A DNA stretch of 12,240 nucleotides from CAZPUI01 sp964415525 (lineage in GTDB: Bacteria > Acidobacteriota > Holophagae > Holophagales > Holophagaceae). Below are positions 1-6,686 of this stretch, one piece after another. Where the stretch lies: contig CAYQAS010000125.1 in assembly GCA_964415525.1 (NCBI GenBank), forward strand, positions 1 to 12,240. Direction: 5' to 3'. The notes below the pieces were generated by a model. That model saw only the letters and a program-made list of their open reading frames with translations. It was not told the DNA's origin and made no database searches. A program made the translations under genes and the position numbers. Every line of letters starts with the position of its first letter. Position 1 is the first letter of the stretch.

Positions 1-290
1 ACGACGGCGAGAACGGCTTCGCCATCGGCAACGGCGAGATCCACGCCAACCAGGAGATCCAGGATCAGCGCGACTGCGAGGCCCTCTTCCGGCTGCTGGA
101 AGACGAGATCGTGCCGATGTACTACGACCGCGACGCGAATGGCGTGCCGCGTCGCTGGATTGAGCGCGTGAAGCGCTCCATGCGCACCCTGGCTTGGCGC
201 TTCAACGCCGACCGCATGGTGATGGACTACGTGCGCAACAGCTACCTGCCCGCCGCCACAGCCAGCAGCTGCCAGATGCCCCCTCCCTGA
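1..290 (+). CDS. glgP: Alpha-glucan (glycogen/maltodextrin) phosphorylase, C-terminal fragment
   Basis: This is the last 95 codons of a gene that enters from the left; the reading frame starts at base 3 and stops with TGA at 288-290. The peptide begins DGENGFAIGNGE and contains a DCEALFRLLEDEIVPMYYDR stretch and an RRWIERVKRSM stretch, the pattern of the C-terminal part of the long bacterial alpha-glucan phosphorylases (PLP enzymes that release glucose-1-phosphate from glycogen). The PLP lysine and the phosphate site lie upstream of the window and cannot be checked. The gene converges on the glgC-glgA-HD operon, so degradation and synthesis genes sit tail to tail. The last dozen residues (AATASSCQMPPP) look like a non-conserved tail. 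Confidence 0.85.
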   Translation, partial: DGENGFAIGNGEIHANQEIQDQRDCEALFRLLEDEIVPMYYDRDANGVPRRWIERVKRSMRTLAWRFNADRMVMDYVRNSYLPAATASSCQMPPP

Positions 291-308
291 GGTTTCTCCT
301 GGATCTCC

Positions 309-370
309 CGATGCCCTGCAGTGGCATCGATCTCACCTGCCCTCTCGCGGACCTCGTGTCCCGAGAGGGC
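309..370. terminator. Paired hairpins between convergent genes, probable two-way terminator region
   Basis: Two perfect inverted repeats fill the gap between glgP and the minus-strand operon. The first is a 7-bp stem, CGATGCC at 309-315 with GGCATCG at 323-329 around a 7-nt loop. The second is a 9-bp stem, GCCCTCTCG at 339-347 with CGAGAGGGC at 362-370; its loop also pairs (GGAC 349-352 with GTCC 358-361), giving 13 bp with one bulged C. Neither has a proper T-tract on either strand, so intrinsic termination is plausible from position and stem strength but not certain. The hairpins could instead protect mRNA 3' ends. Confidence 0.5.
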
Positions 371-430
371 CGGTTCGTTATGCCACGCAACCACCAGCTT
401 TGCGCGGACCTGCTCCGAGCCTGAGCCGCT

Positions 431-1087
431 TCAGCGTCCCAGTTCCTCCTCCAGGGCGGCGAGGAAGGATCTCAGCGTCTCCGTCCGCCGTCGCGCAAGG
501 ATGCGCCCGCTGTCTGTCCGGAAGGTGGCCTCGAGCTTCAACAGCTTCTGGAAGAAGTGATCCAGGCTCCAGCGCTTGTCATCCAGGGACCGTGCCGTGG
601 CCCAGGGATCGTCCGGCTGCCAGAGCCCGGCTCCCATGGCGCCACCGGTGGCGAAACAGCGGGCGATCCCAATGGCCCCCAGGGCCTCCAAGCGATCCGC
701 GTCCTGGACCACGGCCCCTTCGAGGGACTCGGGCACCAACCCCCCGGAAAAGCTGTGCGTACGGATGGCCCCGCAGATGACATCCGCACGGGCTTCCAGG
801 TCCGGGAATCCCACGCACCAGCCGACGGCCTCCTCCGCCGCCAGGGCCGCGGTGCGAGCACTATCGGGATGGTTCTTGGGCAGGTAGACGAGGTCGTGGA
901 GCAGTGCCGCCGCGAGGCAGGTCTGGGCATCCGCGCCCTCCTCATCCGCGAGGCGGACCGCCATGCGGGCGACCCGAAGGGCGTGAGCAAGGTCGTGGGC
1001 GCCATCCCGACACTCGTTTGCAAACCGCTCGCGAAGGCGCTTCAGCAGTGGGCTCGTCCATGGAAAGGCGGGGAGTTCCGCCGTCAT
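431..1087 (-). CDS. HD-domain metal-dependent phosphohydrolase (YedJ-like), third gene of glycogen operon
   Basis: A 218-residue protein of the HD superfamily of metal-dependent phosphohydrolases. The metal-site motifs are complete: H31-D32 with H35, the H64-D65 pair (ALLHDLVYLP), H111 (RTHSFSGG) and the D129-A-D131-R-L segment (VVQDADRLEALGAIGIARCF). This last pattern is typical of the small E. coli YedJ type, so the fold is clear but the substrate is not known. An ATG at 1195 gives a longer version, but it would run deep into glgA. The ATG at 1087 overlaps the glgA TGA as ATGA, which points to translational coupling and makes it the better start. No strong Shine-Dalgarno site precedes it, in line with coupling. 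The location suggests a link to glycogen or sugar-nucleotide metabolism, but this is inference. Confidence 0.85.
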   Translation of the reverse strand: MTAELPAFPWTSPLLKRLRERFANECRDGAHDLAHALRVARMAVRLADEEGADAQTCLAAALLHDLVYLPKNHPDSARTAALAAEEAVGWCVGFPDLEARADVICGAIRTHSFSGGLVPESLEGAVVQDADRLEALGAIGIARCFATGGAMGAGLWQPDDPWATARSLDDKRWSLDHFFQKLLKLEATFRTDSGRILARRRTETLRSFLAALEEELGR

Positions 1088-2505
1088 GCGGGGCCCAGGG
1101 ACCGGTAGAGCGCCATGTAGCGCTCGGCGGACGGCTTCCAGCCAAAATCCTGTTTCATGGCGCGTCGCATCACATCCTGCCAACGGCGCGGCCACTCGGT
1201 GTAGAGCTGAACCGTCCGGTCCAGGGCGTCGCCCAGGGCCTCCGGCGTGGCCTTCTCGAAGACGACACCCGTGGCGTCCTCGCCCCGTTCTAGATCAAGC
1301 ACGGTATCCGCCAGACCGCCTGTGCGGCGCACCACCGGCAGGGTTCCGAACGCGAGGGCATAGAGCTGGGTCAGGCCGCAAGGCTCGAAACGGCTCGGTA
1401 CCACCAAGGCGTCCGCTCCGGCAAAGATGCGCCGGGAAAGCGCCTCGTCGTAGCCGATGTGCACGGCGATGCGACCCCGATGTTTCTTGGCTGCGGCCCT
1501 GAAGCCCTTCTCCAGTGCCGGTTCGCCGGACCCCAGCACCAGAAGCTGCGCCCCCTGAGCCACCAGCCGATCCAGGTTGGCCACCAGCAGATCGAGCCCT
1601 TTCTGGTGGGTGAGCCGACTCACCACCGCGAAGAGCGGCGATTGCAGTGCCTCATCCAGGCCTGTCTCCTGTTGCAGCGCGTTCTTGCAGACCTTCTTTC
1701 CGCTGGGATGGACCGGGCCGTAGTGCATGGCCAACCCTTCCGCCGTGGTGGGCGACCAAAGCGCCTTGTCGACACCGTTCAGAATGCCCATCAGCTCGCC
1801 GGAACGATGCGCCAGCAGGCCCTCCAATCGCTCGCCGAAGGCCGGGGTCTGAATCTCACGGGCGTAGGTCGGGCTCACGGTGGTGAGGCGGTCCGCATGC
1901 TGAAGGCCGGCCTTCAGGAAGCTCAGGAAGCCATGGAATTCCACCCCGAACATGTGGAAGACCTCGGGGGGCAGCCAAAGCGGGGCGCGCAGCTCCGCGG
2001 GGTAGATGCCTTGGAATGCCAGGTTATGGATCGTGAAGACCGTGCGCACATCGGGGCGATTCGCCAGCTTCACGTGCACCGGCGCGAGAGCCGTCTGCCA
2101 GTCATGAAGATGCAGGATCTCGGGGCGCCAGCCACCGCCGTCCCCATCCAGCCCCATCCGGGCGATGAGCCAGGAGAAGGCGCCGAACTTCAGGGCGCTG
2201 TCGCCCAATTCGTCGTAGGGGCCACCGGGACGGTTGAAGAGGGGATGGTCCGCCAAGTAGATCGGTATGCCCTGATCGGTGCGCCCACGCAGGAGCGTCA
2301 TGGGCCCCTGTCCCATCAGGTCTGTCCACCGGGCCATCGGCTCCAGACTGCGGATGCCCTTCAGCAGGGCGGGATAGCCAGGCAGCAAGAGACGCACGTC
2401 GGCCCCAGCCTCCCCCAGCGCCCGGGGCAACGCGCTCATCACATCGCCCAGACCTCCGACCTTCACGTACGGAAACAGCTCTGTCGCTGCGTGCAGCACC
2501 CGCAT
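1084..2505 (-). CDS. glgA: Glycogen synthase, ADP-glucose type (GT5)
   Basis: A 473-residue protein, close to the usual length of bacterial glycogen synthases. It transfers glucose from ADP-glucose to the non-reducing end of a growing alpha-1,4-glucan. The N-terminal KVGGLGDV motif (K15-V22), which binds ADP-glucose, is present. HDWQTA is at 134-139, NGVD at 243-246 and SRLTHQKG at 296-303 (R297 and K302 are the usual nucleotide-sugar contacts). FEPCGLTQLYALAFGTLPVV starts at 373 and carries the conserved E374; RRTGGLADTV follows. The start is well supported: GGAGG lies just upstream, overlapping the last codons of glgC, and the ATG is 3 bp after the glgC stop. The gene is followed by an ATGA overlap with the HD-domain gene, so the three genes form one operon. 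No damage seen. Confidence 0.97.
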   Translation of the reverse strand: MRVLHAATELFPYVKVGGLGDVMSALPRALGEAGADVRLLLPGYPALLKGIRSLEPMARWTDLMGQGPMTLLRGRTDQGIPIYLADHPLFNRPGGPYDELGDSALKFGAFSWLIARMGLDGDGGGWRPEILHLHDWQTALAPVHVKLANRPDVRTVFTIHNLAFQGIYPAELRAPLWLPPEVFHMFGVEFHGFLSFLKAGLQHADRLTTVSPTYAREIQTPAFGERLEGLLAHRSGELMGILNGVDKALWSPTTAEGLAMHYGPVHPSGKKVCKNALQQETGLDEALQSPLFAVVSRLTHQKGLDLLVANLDRLVAQGAQLLVLGSGEPALEKGFRAAAKKHRGRIAVHIGYDEALSRRIFAGADALVVPSRFEPCGLTQLYALAFGTLPVVRRTGGLADTVLDLERGEDATGVVFEKATPEALGDALDRTVQLYTEWPRRWQDVMRRAMKQDFGWKPSAERYMALYRSLGPA

Positions 2506-2508
2506 CCT

Positions 2509-3768
2509 TCAGTCCTCCAGCCGGTCCAGCATGCGCTGGGAGACCAGCGTGACACCAGCAGGTGTGCGGTAGAAACGACGCGCATCCGCCTCGGGGTCCT
2601 CCCCCACGACCAATCCGCGGGGAATATGCGTGCCCCGGGCCACCACGCAGCGCCGAAGGCGGGCATAGCCGCCCACATCCACTTCGGGTAGCAGGATGGA
2701 CTCATGCACGTAGGCATGGCTGTGCACGTGGACCCGCGAGGACAGAAGGGTCTGGAAGATCGTGGCGCCGGAGACGATGCAGCCGCCGCTCACGACGCTC
2801 GCGATGGCCACGCCGCTACGGTGGGGGCCGCTATGCACGAACTTGGCGCCTGGCAACTGCTCCTGATGCGTGAAGATCGGCCAGTGGTCGTCATAGAGAT
2901 TCAGGGCCGGATCCGTGTAGGTCAGATCCATGCTCGCTTCCCAATAGGCGTCCACCGTTCCGACGTCCCGCCAGTAGGGCTCCTTGTCCAGGTTCGGGAT
3001 GCAACTGCGCTCGAAACGATGGGCATAGACCTTGGCCCGCGGAATCAGGTAAGGAATCAGGTCGTGGCCGAAATCGTGGCTGGAGCCGGGCGTTGCTGCG
3101 TCACGAATCAGTTCGTCGTAGAGGAACTTCGCCTTGAACAGGTAGATGCCCATGCTGGCGAAGCAGGTGTCGGGACGATCCGGCAACCCGGGAGGATCCG
3201 CGGGCTTCTCCACGAAATCCACAATGCGGTTGGTGTCGTCGACCTGGGCGATGCCGAAACCTCGAGCTTCGGCCTTGGGCACTTCAAGGCACGCGATGGT
3301 CATGTCGGCGTCGTTCCGGATGTGATCCTCCATGAACAACCGGTAGTCCATCTTGTAGATGTGATCGCCCGCCAGGATCATCACGTGGCTCGGGTCGTGC
3401 TCCCGGATGTTGGCGATGTTCTGGAAGACCGCATCCGCCGTGCCGCTGTACCAGTTATCCCCCTCCAGGCTCTGCTGTGCGGGACACACATGCACAAATT
3501 CCTTCATATGGGGGGAGAGGAAGGTCCACGCGAACTGAAGGTGCTCCAGAAGCCGATGGGAGTTGTACTGGGTCAACACCAGGATCTTGCGGAAGCCAGA
3601 ATTGACACAGTTTGAGAGCGTGAAGTCGATGATGCGGTACTTGCCCCCGAAATCGAGACCAGGCTTGGAAAGCTGGCTGGTCAGGTCCATGAGTCGGGTG
3701 CCCTTGCCCCCCGCCAGAATGACGGCCACGGTGCGGCTCGGCGCCATGAACACATCGTGCTGCGACAT
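2509..3768 (-). CDS. glgC: Glucose-1-phosphate adenylyltransferase (ADP-glucose pyrophosphorylase)
   Basis: A 419-residue enzyme that makes ADP-glucose from glucose-1-phosphate and ATP, the first committed step of bacterial glycogen synthesis. It has the nucleotide-binding loop AGGKGTRL (19-26), SKPGLDFGGKYRIIDF (34-49), WYSGTADAVFQN (106-117), AGDHIYKMDY (133-142), FVEKP (185-189, glucose-1-phosphate binding) and YWRDVGTVDAYWEA (265-278), followed by the C-terminal left-handed beta-helix region. Length matches the family (E. coli GlgC is 431 residues). An ATG at 3813 would add 15 residues of unusual sequence; the ATG at 3768 has a strong GGAGG 7-11 bases upstream and is preferred. It is the first gene of the glgC-glgA-HD operon and faces the repeat-rich divergent region at 3769-3942. 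The usual allosteric lysine region (K35 in SKP) is kept. Confidence 0.97.
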   Translation of the reverse strand: MSQHDVFMAPSRTVAVILAGGKGTRLMDLTSQLSKPGLDFGGKYRIIDFTLSNCVNSGFRKILVLTQYNSHRLLEHLQFAWTFLSPHMKEFVHVCPAQQSLEGDNWYSGTADAVFQNIANIREHDPSHVMILAGDHIYKMDYRLFMEDHIRNDADMTIACLEVPKAEARGFGIAQVDDTNRIVDFVEKPADPPGLPDRPDTCFASMGIYLFKAKFLYDELIRDAATPGSSHDFGHDLIPYLIPRAKVYAHRFERSCIPNLDKEPYWRDVGTVDAYWEASMDLTYTDPALNLYDDHWPIFTHQEQLPGAKFVHSGPHRSGVAIASVVSGGCIVSGATIFQTLLSSRVHVHSHAYVHESILLPEVDVGGYARLRRCVVARGTHIPRGLVVGEDPEADARRFYRTPAGVTLVSQRMLDRLED

Positions 3769-3772
3769 CCCA

Positions 3773-3780
3773 CCCCCTCC
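3773..3780 (-). promoter_or_regulatory. Ribosome binding site that fixes the glgC start
   Basis: On the minus strand this reads GGAGGGGG, 4 bases before the ATG at 3768 (GGAGG core about 7-11 bases from the start). No comparable site precedes the in-frame ATG at 3813, so it decides the start codon. Confidence 0.75.
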
Positions 3781-3794
3781 GGACTTATTTACAT

Positions 3795-3871
3795 GAATGG
3801 TTGCCTGATGCATCGTTCGGGAAGCTGGTTTTCATGAATACATGCATCCAGGAAAAAAGCAGCAACCATTC
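3795..3871. repeat. Nested inverted repeat with short direct repeats in the glgC upstream region
   Basis: GAATGGTTGC at 3795-3804 is repeated as its perfect complement GCAACCATTC at 3862-3871. Inside it, CCTGATGCAT (3804-3813) pairs with ATGCATCCAGG (3842-3852) apart from one extra C. The same stretch has direct repeats: CATGAAT at 3792 and 3833, and ATGCATC at 3808 and 3842. The region is clearly richer in A/T than the genes around it. It lies between the glgC start and the divergent + strand unit, so it is probably a regulatory region: either a multi-site operator or a structured 5' leader of the glgC transcript, which would carry these arms about 27 to 103 bases before its start codon. I could not place a convincing -35/-10 pair here. 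Confidence 0.55.
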
Positions 3872-3942
3872 GACTTCTCTCCGCGGGGTACGCCGCCCAG
3901 GACAAGTCGTAGACTGAAATCAGCCCCCTATCCGGAGTCTCC

Positions 3943-4127
3943 ATGCCCGCAGTTGCCTTCCCGCTGAACGGTCGCCCCCAACGCATCGAAGCCTCGGCAC
4001 CCCCGCACCACCGGTGACGCCCTTCGTCCTCCACGCCTTCGCTGCCGCCTGTGGCAAGCGCATCCGCACCCTCCCCCTTGGTCCGGCGGTCCGACATGCC
4101 TCTATCCCACTTTCGTCCCCTGCTTGA
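3943..4127 (+). pseudogene. Deletion scar of a molybdenum hydroxylase operon (small-subunit start joined to large-subunit end)
   Basis: An ATG at 3943, with CCGGAG 7-12 bases upstream, opens a 24-codon ORF beginning MPAVAFPLNGRPQRIEA and stopping at 4015-4017. This fits the first residues of 2Fe-2S small subunits of the isoquinoline oxidoreductase/xanthine dehydrogenase/CO dehydrogenase family (F-x-LNGRP-x-x-IEA), which normally go on to a cysteine-rich ferredoxin domain that is absent here. In the next frame, from about 3996 to the TGA at 4125-4127, the peptide reads GTPAPPVTP then FVLHAFAAACGKRIRTLPL. This resembles the very C-terminus of the molybdopterin large subunit (GTPP-x-x-PAVANA-x-x-AATGKR-x-R-x-LP). 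The simplest reading is a deletion from early in the small subunit to late in the large subunit, with a frame change at the junction near 3985-3996. The xdhC start lies inside the scar's tail. The alternative is a chance match in a leader region. Confidence 0.5.
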
Positions 4128-5181
4128 GAAGATCCTGGCCACCACCGAGCCTGCGGTGCTCGCCACCCTCGTGGAGGTTCAAGGCAGTTCATACCGCCGC
4201 CCTGGCACGCGGATGCTGATGCCCGCCAAGGGAGAACCCCAGGGCATCATCAGCGCCGGCTGCCTCGAGCAGGACCTCTCCGAGCGCATGGCTGCAGTTC
4301 TGGAATCCGATCGGCCCAGCCTGGTGCGCTACGACATGGGCACGGACCTCGACCTGATCTGGGGCACCGGCATGGGCTGCCAGGGACAGGCGGCCATCCT
4401 GCTCATGCCCGTCTGCCACAAGCACAATCCCCTGGTCTGGGCCGAACGTGCCCTCCAGGCCCTGGAGGAGCGCCGCCCCGGCGTGCTCCTCACCTGCTAT
4501 GCCTCTGACACCCCTGCCCGGGTCGGGGCCATGACCTGGTGGGATCCCACCCAGCCCCATCCGCATCTGCATCCCGACACGTTGGAGGTCGCCCGGCGTG
4601 CCCTCGCCTCCCGCCGCCCGGAGAGCCTGCGACTCGGGGAGGATGTGATCCTGGCGGAGCCGGTGATTCCACCCCCTGCCCTCTGGATCATCGGCGCCGG
4701 CGAGCCGACTCGGCCGTTGGCGGCGCTTGCCACAGTCCTGGGCTGGGAGGTGGGCATCCTGGACCATCGCCCTGCCCTGGCCACGGAGGCACGTTTTCCT
4801 GGAGCGCGCCGCGTGATCGTCGACGCCCCGGAACAGTTGAGCTCGCACATCCACTCCACAGAGGGCACCGCGGTGGTGGTGATGAGCCACGTCTTCGAAG
4901 TGGACAAGGCTGCCCTGCGACAGCTGATGTCCAAGCCGCTGCCCTACCTCGGCCTCCAGGGGAACCGCCGACGCACGGAGAAGCTGCTCCGCACCCTCGC
5001 GGAAGAGGGTTTCGTGGCTGATGGGGATGCCCTGGCTCGCCTCCGCGCCCCCATGGGACTGGACTTGGGCGCCGAGACGCCGGAGGCCATCGCTCTTTCG
5101 ACCATGGCCGAGATTCATGCCGTCCTCCATGGACGCAGCGGCATGCCCCTGAGTGGCGGAATCGGTCCCATCCACCCCTGA
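4096..5181 (+). CDS. xdhC: XdhC/CoxI-family molybdenum cofactor insertion/maturation protein
   Basis: A 361-residue protein of the XdhC/CoxI family, which binds molybdenum cofactor, aids its sulfuration and delivers it to xanthine dehydrogenase-type hydroxylases. The N-terminal XdhC domain has GSSYRRPGTRML (30-41), GIISAGCLE (50-58) and a WGTGMGCQGQ stretch (89-98). The C-terminal Rossmann domain has LWIIGAGEPTRPLA (196-209), VVVMSHVFEVDKAAL (260-274), YLGLQGNRRRTEKLL (284-298) and the closing PMGLDLGAETPEAIALS (319-335). It appears full length and intact. A GTG at 4051 in the same frame gives a longer, non-conserved N-terminus; the ATG at 4096 fits the family start better, although no strong Shine-Dalgarno site precedes it. 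It would overlap the tail of the upstream hydroxylase remnant by 32 bases, as coupled genes do. No partner enzyme gene survives in the window, so its present client is unknown. Confidence 0.88.
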   Translation: MPLSHFRPLLEKILATTEPAVLATLVEVQGSSYRRPGTRMLMPAKGEPQGIISAGCLEQDLSERMAAVLESDRPSLVRYDMGTDLDLIWGTGMGCQGQAAILLMPVCHKHNPLVWAERALQALEERRPGVLLTCYASDTPARVGAMTWWDPTQPHPHLHPDTLEVARRALASRRPESLRLGEDVILAEPVIPPPALWIIGAGEPTRPLAALATVLGWEVGILDHRPALATEARFPGARRVIVDAPEQLSSHIHSTEGTAVVVMSHVFEVDKAALRQLMSKPLPYLGLQGNRRRTEKLLRTLAEEGFVADGDALARLRAPMGLDLGAETPEAIALSTMAEIHAVLHGRSGMPLSGGIGPIHP

Positions 5182-5238
5182 GCAGCCAAAGCGAATCCAT
5201 CGGCGCCCTATTCAAAAGAAACCTTTGCCTGCCCCCGG

Positions 5239-5322
5239 GACGGCCTGAAACCGTCACAGCCCTGGGCCGGTAAATGGCAAAACGGCACCAGGGTGGGAAC
5301 CCCCGATGGGGAGGGCCATCGG
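5239..5322 (+). other. Three tandem hairpins downstream of xdhC
   Basis: Three stems follow each other: GACGG/CCGTC at 5239-5255 (loop CCTGAAA); CCCTGGGCCG at 5260-5269 with CGGC 5283-5286 and CCAGGG 5288-5293 (10 bp with one bulged A and a 13-nt A-rich loop); and CCGATGG/CCATCGG at 5303-5322 (7 bp). They lie after the xdhC stop and before the promoter at 5330, so a terminator or mRNA-end structure for xdhC is the simplest role, although no T-tract follows. I matched the sequence from memory against common riboswitch cores (cobalamin, c-di-GMP, molybdenum cofactor, TPP, guanidine) and recognised none. The rest of the 5182-5426 gap holds only the promoter and palindrome listed separately. Confidence 0.45.
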
Positions 5323-5329
5323 CAAGGAC

Positions 5330-5357
5330 TTGACGAATACTGGCGATACAGTACTTT
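5330..5357 (+). promoter_or_regulatory. Promoter/operator-like element, copy 1 (unknown membrane gene)
   Basis: TTGACG at 5330-5335 makes a good -35 box; TACTTT at 5352-5357, 16 bases on, could be a weak -10. The element contains the dyad TACTG (5338-5342)/CAGTA (5349-5353) with a 6-bp centre. It shares 19 of 27 positions, with no gaps, with the element at 6683-6709 in front of the BlaI-type repressor. The shared parts are TTGACGA, a TAC one base later, and CAGTACTT. Overlap of a dyad with the promoter core is what a repressor operator would look like. Confidence 0.55.
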
Positions 5358-5368
5358 GTACACGTTGA

Positions 5369-5382
5369 CCGTTCTCGAACGG
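5369..5382. promoter_or_regulatory. 14-bp palindrome in the 5' leader
   Basis: CCGTTCTCGAACGG is a palindrome with a 6-bp arm on each side of a central TC. It lies between the promoter-like element and the start of the gene at 5427, roughly where the transcript would begin. It could be an operator or a small 5' hairpin. There is no matching palindrome in front of the BlaI-type gene, so it is not part of the shared element. Confidence 0.3.
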
Positions 5383-5426
5383 CCCCTGATCGGCCGCCTT
5401 GGGATGCGTCTACCCGGAGTCTCCCC

Positions 5427-6686
5427 ATGCTGCCTGTCTTAGCCACCAACGCCCTTGAGGACCACCGCCTCGTCACGGGCCTCTTTCTCTCCACCTGCCT
5501 CCTCTCCATCGTCAGCTGGTACACCACCTGGCAGGGCATGGCGCTCTACCTGAACGGCTGGTTCGCCTTCCTGGCCTCCCTCGGGGTGCAGTCTGCGTTG
5601 GTGCTTGTGGCGTGGCTCGTGGGGCAGGCCCGCACGGGGCGCGCGCTGCTCGTGGGGGTCTACGCCATCACCGCGATCGTCTCCATCGCCTTCAGCTACG
5701 CCAGCCTTCACACATGGTTTGCGGCGAAGGAACGCCCCGCCCTGGTGCAGCGTGGGCTCTACGACACGCTTCAGGACGCTGCCGGAAAAGCGGAGCAGCT
5801 GCTGGCGGCGGCGGAAGCCGAACAGCAGAAGCACGTGCTGGCCCTGGAGGCTCTGACTGCCAGCGAGAAGACCCAAGGGCACGCCTCCCTCGGCCAGGAC
5901 AGCGATCCCTATCTTGCGAAGACCCGCGAGGCGATCGCTCAGGAAGCCCGAAGCCTGGGCAGCGGATTCAAGGAAGCTGCCGGAGCTGGGGTTCGTCACG
6001 CCGCCTTCGAGCGCCACACCGGCATCGCCCGCCGGGAGCTGGAGCAGTTGCAGGCCTCCCGAAAAGCCCTCGCAGCCTTCAAAACCAACCTGAAGCCCCT
6101 GGAGGCTTCCGAGCAGCAGATCCGCGCCTACCGCGAGGTCTTCGATGCCATCCCCTGGTCCCTGGCGGAAGGCGCGCTCCACGCCGCCAAATTCGAACGC
6201 CCGGCCGTGCCCACCTTGGCGGAGCACCTGGACCGCACATCCTCCGGCCAGGAAGACCTGCTACTGGCCTTCCAGGAGCTGGTGACGGCCCCAACCTCCC
6301 GCCACCTTCTCGCATTCCTCCTGGCCGCCTTCATCGATCTCATCGTCTTCCTCGTGGCTTCCGCCTCGGCGCCGCACCTGGCGGGCCCACCGGAGCGCCG
6401 CTGGGTGGCCGCAGGTGCCGCCCTCGATGGCACGGATGCCCAGCTGTTCGTGCGAGGCCTGCTGCGCAAGCTGGAAGCCGATGGCAGAGGCCTCGCACGT
6501 CTCTCCGATGCGAGCCTCACCGCGGGAGAACGGGCCCTCTGCCTCCTGCTCTGCGCCCACAAACGGGCGCAGCTGGATGGCGGCGGCGCCTTCCTCCTGG
6601 ACGAAGCACTCCACGAGACCCTGGTGGAAGGCCTCGCGGTGCCGAATCTGGCCCTGCGCATCGCCTCGGCGGAAGCTTCGCATTGA
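5427..6686 (+). CDS. Unrecognised membrane protein: three N-terminal TM segments, coiled coil, fourth TM, cytoplasmic tail
   Basis: A 419-residue protein that I do not recognise. The start is supported by CCCGGAG about 7 bases before the ATG. Hydrophobic stretches at about 16-33, 44-66 and 72-92 form an N-terminal membrane block. Residues about 105-240 are charged and Ala/Glu/Gln/Lys-rich, likely helical or coiled coil (for example KAEQLLAAAEAEQQ and ARRELEQLQASRKALAAFK). A fourth segment at about 293-313 (LLAFLLAAFIDLIVFLVAS) returns to the membrane, and a roughly 100-residue soluble tail follows. This layout resembles membrane-anchored scaffold or sensor proteins, but no catalytic motif is visible and I assign no function. 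Its promoter-like element is shared with the downstream blaI-type gene, and its stop codon overlaps that gene's -35 box, so the two are probably co-regulated. Confidence 0.85.
   Translation: MLPVLATNALEDHRLVTGLFLSTCLLSIVSWYTTWQGMALYLNGWFAFLASLGVQSALVLVAWLVGQARTGRALLVGVYAITAIVSIAFSYASLHTWFAAKERPALVQRGLYDTLQDAAGKAEQLLAAAEAEQQKHVLALEALTASEKTQGHASLGQDSDPYLAKTREAIAQEARSLGSGFKEAAGAGVRHAAFERHTGIARRELEQLQASRKALAAFKTNLKPLEASEQQIRAYREVFDAIPWSLAEGALHAAKFERPAVPTLAEHLDRTSSGQEDLLLAFQELVTAPTSRHLLAFLLAAFIDLIVFLVASASAPHLAGPPERRWVAAGAALDGTDAQLFVRGLLRKLEADGRGLARLSDASLTAGERALCLLLCAHKRAQLDGGGAFLLDEALHETLVEGLAVPNLALRIASAEASH

Noticed and set aside
1088..1195. Longer start for the HD-domain gene
   Set aside because: The extra 36 residues lie inside glgA and are not part of the HD domain; the ATGA overlap start is better.
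1459..2691. Long open frame on the + strand (about 410 codons) across glgA and the end of glgC
   Set aside because: It is antisense to two clearly conserved genes, and the protein is rich in His/Gln/Arg with no recognisable motif; an effect of high-GC codon use.
4051..4095. GTG start extending xdhC by 15 residues
   Set aside because: The added residues (Ala/Ser/Pro/Arg-rich) are unlike the family start and coincide with the remnant of the large-subunit end in another frame.
3789..4166. Minus-strand 125-codon frame across the divergent region
   Set aside because: No motif, overlaps both the glgC upstream repeats and the hydroxylase remnant; composition does not look coding.
4189..5175. Long open frame on the minus strand under xdhC
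   Set aside because: It mirrors the xdhC coding frame, has no motif and no ribosome site; the + strand protein is a clear family member.
5239..5322. A known riboswitch (cobalamin, c-di-GMP, molybdenum cofactor)
   Set aside because: The stems are real but I could not match any conserved core sequence of these classes; left as unassigned hairpins.
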